A stretch of DNA of 15,275 nt, taken from positions 1-15,275 of the forward strand of contig JALUWE010000132.1 of assembly GCA_027019845.1 (NCBI GenBank), in the 5' to 3' direction. How positions within the stretch are numbered: the stretch's first letter is position 1; every line of letters begins with the position of its first letter. This DNA comes from Anaerolineales bacterium. Lineage in GTDB: Bacteria; Chloroflexota; Anaerolineae; Anaerolineales; JABWBV01. Positions 7,187 to 12,345 of this stretch are shown here, piece after piece. Position numbers and translations under genes: made by a program. The notes under the pieces are model-generated. The model saw nothing but the letters and a program-made list of their open reading frames with translations, searched no databases and was not told where the DNA came from.

Positions 7187-7205
7187 GTGTTTCGTTATAG
7201 AACAC
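7187..7205. promoter_or_regulatory. Distal candidate DhaR operator
   Basis: The sequence is GTGTTTCGTTATAGAACAC. Its reverse complement is GTGTTCT-N5-GAAACAC, so all 14 defined positions match the proximal site. The two centres are 31 bp apart, about three helical turns, which would put bound proteins on the same face of the DNA. It lies at about -90 from the predicted start. Confidence 0.55.
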
Positions 7206-7233
7206 TTTGGGGCGCGGTTCACACGGAACAAAC

Positions 7234-7265
7234 GAAAAAGTTCGACCTCTCGAAGAAGTCGAACT
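7234..7265 (-). terminator. Intrinsic terminator after dhaR
   Basis: The 8-bp arms AGTTCGAC and GTCGAACT (7239-7246 and 7258-7265) flank an 11-nt loop, and a run of five T follows on the minus strand. It lies 25 nt after the dhaR stop codon and would insulate the glpF promoter from fmt-dhaR transcription. Confidence 0.75.
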
Positions 7266-7289
7266 CCACTGGCGGAGTACATCCTGGAA

Positions 7290-9275
7290 TCACGTCCCAG
7301 GAGACTTCGGGCGCAGCCGAAACTGCTCAGGCGAGATGTTCAGCGCCTTCATCTTGCGCCACACGGTTGTGCGGCCAATTCCCAAAACTTTGGCCATTTG
7401 CGTCAGGTTACCGTTACAATCCCGGGCAGCCTGAATGAGGGCCTCGCGTTCCAGATCGCTCAGGGACTTGACCTGGGGCGAAAACGATCCTGCCATCGTC
7501 CTCTTGACGGGATCACGGATGTATTCGGGAAAGTGCATCGGGCCAATGATCTCCGAGTCGCCGGCCTGTACCATGGCGCGTGCCAAAATGGTTTCCAATT
7601 CCCGGATGTTGCCTGGCCAGGTATATTTCTTCAACAAATTGAGGGTGCCGGCGGCCAGCGTTACGTTGCGCTCGTGTTGTCTGTTGTATCGTTCTAGAAT
7701 CCGCTCCACCAACAAAGGGATGTCCGCTTTGCGCGCCCGAAGAGGGGGCAGCACGATTTCAAAAGAACTCAAGCGGTAATACAGGTCGGCGCGAAAGCTC
7801 CCCTCCGCGATCAGCTTTTCCAGATTGGCGGAAGAGGAGGCGATGATACGCACATTGATTGGGATGGGGTGTGCGCTGCCCAGACGAACCACGATCCCCA
7901 GTTCGATGGCGTTGAGCAGAGCGGCCTGCGCCTCGAAGGGCAAGTGTTCCACATCCTGAAAATACAGCGTGCCCCCCTCAGCCAGCTCGAACTTGCTGGG
8001 ACGCCCGCCCGGGAGATGTTTCGATGTGCCGCTTTCGTAACCGAGCAACTCTGCGAGAATGAATTCGCTGGGCACGGATGAACAACTTACCAGAATAAAG
8101 GGAGCAAGATTGCGCGGGCTTTCGTGATGGATGGCTGTGGCCACCACGCTTTTGCCGGTGCCGCTTTCACCCCGAATCAGTATCCCGGCCTGAGCGGGCG
8201 CGGCGGCTTTCACCAGGCGTCGAATTCGCCGGATTTCTCTTGACCGGCCGACGAGATCATCCAGGGTGAAAAACGCCTGCGCCCCCACTTGTTTTTGCAC
8301 CAGTTTGCGGACCGCCTCAGCAGGGCGCAACGTCATGATGACCAGCCGGGTTTCCTGGTTTTTTTGCACATGGTCCAGGTTGATGACACAATTCACCACC
8401 CGCTCACCCACGATGATGTTGGCTTCCACATCTTTCAACTGCTCTGTTTTTTGAAGCGCTTCCTGGATAAATGCGGGAAAGCGGATATTATCGTCCACCG
8501 GCCGGCCCACCAATCCGCCCGAAGTAAGTCCTAAAATATTCATTGTCGCGGTGTTGGCGTGCATCAACATGCCTTCGGAATTCCAAACCAAAATCCCTTC
8601 GGACAAGGAGGCCAGGATGGTGTTCAATTCCGAGAGTTGGATATTTTGTTCCTCCAGTAAATCGATGGATTGAAGCTGTCCCTCAATCGCTCTGGCACCG
8701 GCAACAACCAGCCCGAGCGAGTGAGGATGGTAATTCTCTGCACGCGTGAGGATGCCCAGCGTGCCCAGGGTGCGGCCTGTGATAGTAAAAATGGGGGCAG
8801 CCGCTCCGGCCAGACCGTGCAGCTTTTTGAGATAGTGTTCTGCACCAACGGTGTGGGCAGGGACCCCGTCGTAGAGTGGCAAGGCCAACGCGTTGGTGCC
8901 GATCTGGCCCTCCGAAATAGAAGTCCCCGGCTCAATAGAATACCGCTTTGCGATTTCGATCATCGAGCTGTCCCCAAAAAAATCCAGGGCATACCCCGCG
9001 CTGTTGACTAAAACGATCAGCGTATTCGATCCTTCGATATATTGGTGGATGTCTTCCATGATCGGGCGGGCGACTGCCAGCAAGTGCTGGTTGGCGTTCC
9101 TGGCGGAATCGAGCTGCGCGGGGGTCAGTTTGCTGGGGTTTATCTGGCGATGTGGGTTAAGCCGGGGGGAACACCTGCGCCAGGAATTCGCTACGATGGG
9201 ATCGACGTCGGGGTGCAAAACGCCTTTGTTGACGAATTCTTTCCAGGTAAATTGAATTCTTTTAAGGCTGCGCAT
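7290..9275 (-). CDS. dhaR: DhaR-type transcriptional activator (GAF-PAS-AAA+-Fis HTH)
   Basis: The protein has 661 residues from ATG 9275 (662 from the adjacent GTG 9278). Numbering below uses the longer form. A GAF-like sensor spans about 55-205 and a PAS-like domain about 215-320. The AAA+ domain (about 342-580) has Walker A GESGTGKS at 370-377 and 'FRADLYYRL' at 495-503. A Fis-type helix-turn-helix lies at about 607-646 (NLTQMAKVLGIGRTTVWRKM). The GAFTGA sigma-54 contact loop is absent: the site reads LLGYESGTSKHLPGG. The Walker B region reads GTLYFQDV instead of the usual GTLFLDEI. This resembles E. coli DhaR, which works at a sigma-70 promoter. The start overlaps the end of fmt by 14-17 bp. 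It probably activates the glpF-dhaKL-glpK operon; in E. coli DhaK and DhaL control DhaR in opposite ways. An acetoin-type regulator (AcoR) is the main alternative. Confidence 0.85.
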   Translation of the reverse strand: MRSLKRIQFTWKEFVNKGVLHPDVDPIVANSWRRCSPRLNPHRQINPSKLTPAQLDSARNANQHLLAVARPIMEDIHQYIEGSNTLIVLVNSAGYALDFFGDSSMIEIAKRYSIEPGTSISEGQIGTNALALPLYDGVPAHTVGAEHYLKKLHGLAGAAAPIFTITGRTLGTLGILTRAENYHPHSLGLVVAGARAIEGQLQSIDLLEEQNIQLSELNTILASLSEGILVWNSEGMLMHANTATMNILGLTSGGLVGRPVDDNIRFPAFIQEALQKTEQLKDVEANIIVGERVVNCVINLDHVQKNQETRLVIMTLRPAEAVRKLVQKQVGAQAFFTLDDLVGRSREIRRIRRLVKAAAPAQAGILIRGESGTGKSVVATAIHHESPRNLAPFILVSCSSVPSEFILAELLGYESGTSKHLPGGRPSKFELAEGGTLYFQDVEHLPFEAQAALLNAIELGIVVRLGSAHPIPINVRIIASSSANLEKLIAEGSFRADLYYRLSSFEIVLPPLRARKADIPLLVERILERYNRQHERNVTLAAGTLNLLKKYTWPGNIRELETILARAMVQAGDSEIIGPMHFPEYIRDPVKRTMAGSFSPQVKSLSDLEREALIQAARDCNGNLTQMAKVLGIGRTTVWRKMKALNISPEQFRLRPKSPGT

Positions 9276-10215
9276 CACGATTTTCCCACTGTGCGCTCAC
9301 GCGTCCCCAATCGCGCGCGCCGTTCAAGAACACTTTGCCAGAAATGCGCTTTCTGCCCGCAGGCTGCACCTGGTCCAGCACAAGCAGGCCTTGTGATGTG
9401 CCCACCGCGGGCAGCTTGTGAAAGCGCAGGGTTTGGCCGGGTTGGGCCGCGGGGTGTTCCACCGCGTGCGCCTGGTGGACGATCAGGCGCATATCATTCC
9501 AAAGCATGAACGCGCCTGGCCAGGGGTTGAAGGCCCGTACCTGGCGCGCCAGTTGTTCGGCGGGCTGGCCAAAATCGAGCAAGCCCTGCTCTTTTTTGAG
9601 CATAGGGGCATACGTGGCGGCGGAATCGTCCTGGGGTTGGGGCTGCAATTCACCGCTCAAATACGGCGGAAGGGTCTCGATCAGCAGTTCTGCGCCCAAC
9701 TGAGCCAGCTTTTCGCTCAAGGCGCCGGCGGTGTCGTCGGCTGCGATGGGGATGGCGCGCTGGCTGAGGATCGGGCCGGTGTCCAGGCCGGGGTCCATCT
9801 TCATGATGGTGATGCCGGTTTGTGCGTCCCCGTGCAGCAGGGCGGCCTGGATGGGGGCCGCACCGCGCCAACGCGGTAACAGGCTGGCATGTACGTTGAT
9901 GCTGCCGTGGGGGGGCAGATCGAGCACCTCGGGGGGGAGAATCTGGCCGAACGCGGCGACCACGATCAGGTCGGGGTGCCACGCCTGGAGCTGCGCCAGC
10001 GCGGCGGGGTCGTTGCGCAGCCGCCTGGGTTGGGTTACGGGAATCCCCAACCTTTGGGCGAGAACTTTAATGGGCGGGGAGACCAGCTTCCGCCCGCGTC
10101 CCGCCGGCCGGTCGGGTTGGGTCACCACGCCGGTGACGTTATAGTGTTCTGCCAGCGCTTGCAGGGTTGGGAGGGCGAATTCGGGGGAGCCCATGAAAAC
10201 CACGTTGGTAGCCAT
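9262..10215 (-). CDS. fmt: Methionyl-tRNA formyltransferase
   Basis: The 317-residue enzyme transfers a formyl group from 10-formyltetrahydrofolate to initiator Met-tRNA. The N-terminal catalytic domain starts MATNVVFMGSPEFALP and has the folate-site motif 'SINVHASLLPRWRGAAPI' with N107 and H109. D145 lies in 'MDPGLDTGPI'. These match the N-H-D triad of E. coli Fmt (N108, H110, D146). The C-terminal OB-like domain includes 'AFNPWPGAF' and length is normal. The ribosome binding site is poor (GAGG 1 nt before ATG), and a -10-like TAAAAT ends only about 8 nt upstream, so the mRNA may be nearly leaderless. The last codons overlap the dhaR start. No def (deformylase) gene is next to it. Confidence 0.96.
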   Translation of the reverse strand: MATNVVFMGSPEFALPTLQALAEHYNVTGVVTQPDRPAGRGRKLVSPPIKVLAQRLGIPVTQPRRLRNDPAALAQLQAWHPDLIVVAAFGQILPPEVLDLPPHGSINVHASLLPRWRGAAPIQAALLHGDAQTGITIMKMDPGLDTGPILSQRAIPIAADDTAGALSEKLAQLGAELLIETLPPYLSGELQPQPQDDSAATYAPMLKKEQGLLDFGQPAEQLARQVRAFNPWPGAFMLWNDMRLIVHQAHAVEHPAAQPGQTLRFHKLPAVGTSQGLLVLDQVQPAGRKRISGKVFLNGARDWGRVSAQWENRDAQP

Positions 10216-10222
10216 GCCTCAT

Positions 10223-10228
10223 ATTTTA
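10223..10228 (-). promoter_or_regulatory. Possible -10 box for fmt
   Basis: TAAAAT on the minus strand would start transcription within a nucleotide or two of the fmt ATG at 10215. No convincing -35 box is present at the usual distance, so this is weak evidence for a leaderless transcript. Confidence 0.22.
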
Positions 10229-10317
10229 ACCTGAATTGCGGGTAACGATGGAGGCTGTCATGGCGAGGGTGCATCGCACACGCCTGATGGCGGTTCGCAA
10301 TCACAGTTCCAAAGGGG

Positions 10318-10337
10318 GCTTTTATCCGAAGCTCAGG
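10318..10337 (+). repeat. 20-bp repeat, copy 1, upstream of the first DUF4870-like gene
   Basis: The sequence GCTTTTATCCGAAGCTCAGG is identical to 10907-10926. Its GCTT...AAGC ends can form a small hairpin. The sequence AACCTGAATT also occurs upstream of both copies (about 10228 and 10890), about 80 bp from this copy but only about 7 bp from the other. Confidence 0.7.
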
Positions 10338-10400
10338 GTATTTAGCACGCGCTCATGTCAGGCTGGCGTAACGAATGGAAGAAAAATGGGTTTAATTAAG

Positions 10401-10428
10401 TTGCACAAAACTGAATTTCAGGTACAAT
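10401..10428 (+). promoter_or_regulatory. Sigma-70 type promoter for the first DUF4870-like gene
   Basis: TTGCAC (10401-10406), a 16-nt spacer and TACAAT (10423-10428). Transcription would start near 10435, giving a leader of about 40 nt before the ATG at 10475. Confidence 0.5.
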
Positions 10429-10474
10429 GCAAGAAACCAGGTAACGCTACACCATTCTTGCGAGGAGGTCGTAA

Positions 10475-10792
10475 ATGACTGAAGAATTCACCGGGACCAA
10501 TGATGTCACCAACGATGATAAATTGTGGGCTGCGCTGGCGTATGTTTTTTCTCCCCTGGTGCCCATTATCATCTTGCTCATGGAGGATAAGAAAAACCGC
10601 CCCTTCATCCGGGCGCACAATGCACAGGCATTGCTGGCGGGCATCGTGATTTTCATCTTGTCCAGCGTCACGTTGGGATGCGGCACGATTTTGTGGCTGG
10701 TGATGTTCTATTGGGCGTACAAAGCCTACCAGGGTGAAGAGATTGAAATCCCTGTCATCACAAATTTTGCGAAAAATCAGGGCTGGGCATAA
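10475..10792 (+). CDS. DUF4870-like small membrane protein (first copy)
   Basis: The 105-residue protein starts with a short acidic cytoplasmic tail (MTEEFTGTNDVTNDD). A hydrophobic helix follows (LWAALAYVFSPLVPIIILLM), then a charged link with the family-typical 'DKKNRPFIRAHNAQAL', and one long or two short hydrophobic helices up to about residue 82. It ends in a soluble 'YQGEEIEIPVITNFAKNQGWA' tail. The layout 'helix, R-x-H-x-x-Q-A, helices, YKAYQG-x-x-x-x-IP' is typical of DUF4870/Tic20-like proteins, whose role is unknown. GGAGG lies 6 nt before the ATG. It has its own promoter and terminator, so it appears to be a single-gene unit. A second, more divergent copy follows. Confidence 0.8.
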   Translation: MTEEFTGTNDVTNDDKLWAALAYVFSPLVPIIILLMEDKKNRPFIRAHNAQALLAGIVIFILSSVTLGCGTILWLVMFYWAYKAYQGEEIEIPVITNFAKNQGWA

Positions 10793-10820
10793 CCCCATTC
10801 CCTAACCCAATATACAGAGG

Positions 10821-10856
10821 AGAGAGCCAGCGCGCGACCGTCTGGCTCTTTTTTTC
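10821..10856 (+). terminator. Intrinsic terminator after the first DUF4870-like gene
   Basis: The 8-bp arms AGAGCCAG (10823-10830) and CTGGCTCT (10842-10849) are followed by a run of seven T (10849-10855). This is a textbook rho-independent terminator, about 30 nt after the stop codon. Confidence 0.85.
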
Positions 10857-10906
10857 GTATCAAGCCGATGGGATAGGCCGGAATCTTCAACCTGAATTAA
10901 TGAAGA

Positions 10907-10926
10907 GCTTTTATCCGAAGCTCAGG
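10907..10926 (+). repeat. 20-bp repeat, copy 2, upstream of the second DUF4870-like gene
   Basis: This is a perfect copy of 10318-10337. Here it is flanked so that GAGCTT/AAGCTC can pair, and the outer AACCTGA (about 10890) and TCAGGTT (about 10922) can also pair. The result is a bulged hairpin that ends about 23 nt before the ATG at 10952. It could be a regulatory RNA element or a copied piece of DNA. Confidence 0.7.
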
Positions 10927-10951
10927 TTCAATATCTTCAAGGAGGATGCAC

Positions 10952-11374
10952 ATGAGTGTCAATCTGACTGGCAATTCCCCACAACCGCTTTCCGAATCCG
11001 ATGAGCGCATCTGGGCGATGCTGGCGCATTTGAGCGTGCTGCTCAATCTGATCACCGGATTGCTGGGCCCGGTGGCGGCTTTGATCATCTACCTGGCCTA
11101 TAAAGACCGCTCCCGTTTCGTGGCCTATCAGGCGATGCAGGCTTTTGTTTTTCAACTGGTCTGGTGGGTGGGAGGCGGTGTCCTGACCGCTGTTGCCTGG
11201 GTGGTCACAGGAATCCTTTCCGCCGTCTTGATTGGACTGCTCTGCATCCCTTTTGCCGGCCTCATCAGCCTGATCCCGGTGGCCGCGATCATTTACGGAA
11301 TCGTGGGCGGCATACAGGTGTACCAGGGACAGGATTTTCGTTACTGGCTGGTGGGCGACTGGGTGAAGGTCTGA
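10952..11374 (+). CDS. DUF4870-like membrane protein (second copy)
   Basis: The 140-residue protein starts with a soluble segment ending 'SESDERIWAMLAHLS' and then has about three to four hydrophobic segments. The conserved link 'YKDRSRFVAYQAMQAFVFQ' replaces the 'NRPFIRAHNAQAL' of the first copy. The C-terminus 'YQGQDFRYWLVGDWV' corresponds to the 'YQGEEIEIPVI' end. I started it at ATG 10952 because AAGGAGG lies 6 nt upstream; an in-frame ATG at 10946 overlaps that site. Identity to the first copy is low, so any duplication is old. No promoter of its own is clear; it may be read from the region of the 20-bp repeat or by read-through of the upstream terminator. Confidence 0.8.
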   Translation: MSVNLTGNSPQPLSESDERIWAMLAHLSVLLNLITGLLGPVAALIIYLAYKDRSRFVAYQAMQAFVFQLVWWVGGGVLTAVAWVVTGILSAVLIGLLCIPFAGLISLIPVAAIIYGIVGGIQVYQGQDFRYWLVGDWVKV

Positions 11375-11443
11375 GACCACCAGGCCTTGAAGCGGACATG
11401 GATTGTCAGGGTGGTCGGGATGCGCGCTGGTGGCATGTCGCCC

Positions 11444-11472
11444 TTGACTTTTCGCCCCCATATCCGTAGAAT
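11444..11472 (+). promoter_or_regulatory. Sigma-70 type promoter of the gcv operon
   Basis: TTGACT (11444-11449), a 17-nt spacer and TAGAAT (11467-11472). Each box has one mismatch from consensus. Transcription would start near 11479 and the leader of about 385 nt includes the riboswitch and its terminator. Confidence 0.65.
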
Positions 11473-11569
11473 GAAAATGTATAGGCTTTTGAACTTTACA
11501 ACCAAACAAAGGCAGGGGAGAGCATCGGGGTAGTTTGTTGTTGGAATTGGGAAGGCATCCTGAGCGGAA

Positions 11570-11775
11570 GGCGAAGGATGGAGAATTAGGAACTCCCCCG
11601 GTCACCGAAGGGGCAAGTCTGGGGCCGGCAGGCACAGGCGAAACTCTCAGGTAAAAGGACCCTGTCTTGGTCCACTCTCTGGAAAGGCAACGCACGGATT
11701 CCGCGTGTGGTTGACACCGACGGGGCAACGGGCAGCAAAACGCAGCCCGGAATCTCTCAGGTCTACGACAGAGGG
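11570..11775 (+). ncRNA. Tandem glycine riboswitch
   Basis: Two aptamers with the conserved glycine-riboswitch cores lie in series. The first has ACCGAAGGGGCAAGTC (from about 11603) and CGAAACTCTCAGGTAAAAGGAC (to about 11660). The linker carries CTCTCTGGAAAGGC. The second has ACCGACGGGGCAACGG (from about 11716) and GGAATCTCTCAGGTCTACGACAGAG (to about 11773). P1 of the second aptamer can form from CTCTG (11677-11681) with CAGAG (11769-11773). Extending that helix by two pairs takes in the first bases of the following terminator. The downstream genes are gcvH and gcvP, the standard regulon of this riboswitch. Glycine would favour read-through, as in other bacteria (inference). Confidence 0.93.
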
Positions 11776-11805
11776 CGCGCTGGTACTTCCAGTGCGCCTT
11801 TTTTT
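11774..11805 (+). terminator. Intrinsic terminator of the glycine riboswitch expression platform
   Basis: The arms GGCGCGCTGG (11774-11783) and CCAGTGCGCC (11789-11798) have nine Watson-Crick pairs and one G-T pair around a TACTT loop. Seven T follow (11799-11805). It directly abuts P1 of the second aptamer, so switching is probably by transcription termination and not by hiding the ribosome binding site. Confidence 0.88.
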
Positions 11806-11863
11806 GTTGGGTACACGGACGTTGGAACGTTGGCCCTACTTCCCACACTCATGGAGGTCACAC

Positions 11864-12253
11864 ATGAACATTCCCACAGAGTTGCGCTACACCAAAAATG
11901 ACGAATGGATTCGCGTCGAGGGCAACACCGGCACCATCGGCGTCACCGACTACGCGCAAGACCAGCTTTCGGACGTGGTCTACGTCGAGGTAAGCGTGGA
12001 CGTAGGCGACAGCCTCTCGCAGGGCGAAGCGTTCGGCGCGGTCGAATCCGTCAAGGCCGCCTCGGACGTGTACATGCCGGTCGGCGGCACGATCACGGCC
12101 ATCAACGACGCGCTCGAAGACACGCCCGAATTGATCAACTCCGACCCCTACGGCCAGGCCTGGATGATCAAAATCGAAATCAGCGACCCTTCCGAGCTGG
12201 ATTCGCTCATGGATGCAGAGGCGTATGAGAAGTATTTGGAGACGAGAGAATGA
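11864..12253 (+). CDS. gcvH: Glycine cleavage system H protein
   Basis: The 129-residue lipoyl carrier shuttles the aminomethyl group from GcvP to GcvT and electrons to dihydrolipoamide dehydrogenase. The lipoylated lysine is K64 in 'GAVESVKAASDVY'. The N-terminus 'LRYTKNDEWIRVEG', the middle 'GVTDYAQDQLSDVVYVEV' and the C-terminal 'GQAWMIKIEISDPSELDSLMDAEAYEKYL' are all typical, and length is normal. The ATG at 11864 has GGAGG at 6 nt spacing; an in-frame extension upstream would run into the riboswitch and is rejected. It is the first gene behind the glycine riboswitch. Confidence 0.97.
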   Translation: MNIPTELRYTKNDEWIRVEGNTGTIGVTDYAQDQLSDVVYVEVSVDVGDSLSQGEAFGAVESVKAASDVYMPVGGTITAINDALEDTPELINSDPYGQAWMIKIEISDPSELDSLMDAEAYEKYLETRE

Positions 12254-12254
12254 G

Positions 12255-12332
12255 GCGTTCGAGTTTGGAGTTTGCGTTTAGCGTTTGAGTTTGGAGTCAG
12301 GCTTACCGCTTTTAGCTTACCACTTACCGCTT
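12255..12332. repeat. Short degenerate repeats between gcvH and gcvP
   Basis: The 92-bp gap holds two near-identical 17-mers, GCGTTCGAGTTTGGAGT (12255-12271) and GCGTTTGAGTTTGGAGT (12281-12297), with one difference. Variants of CTTACCGCTT follow at 12302-12310 and 12323-12332, with a related GCTTACC between them. The G/T-rich composition differs from the genes on both sides. Confidence 0.6.
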
Positions 12333-12345
12333 CAGGAGGCCCACC

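Noticed and set aside
7037..7282. An 81-codon minus-strand frame between dhaR and glpF
   Set aside because: It runs through the dhaR terminator, both operator dyads and the promoter, has no ribosome binding site and no family resemblance.
11366..11390. GGTCTGAGACC palindrome at the end of the second DUF4870-like gene as a terminator
   Set aside because: The stem is only 4 bp with a 3-nt loop and no T run follows.
11705..11863. An upstream in-frame extension of gcvH
   Set aside because: It overlaps the second glycine aptamer and the terminator. The ATG at 11864 has a proper ribosome binding site and the expected H-protein N-terminus.
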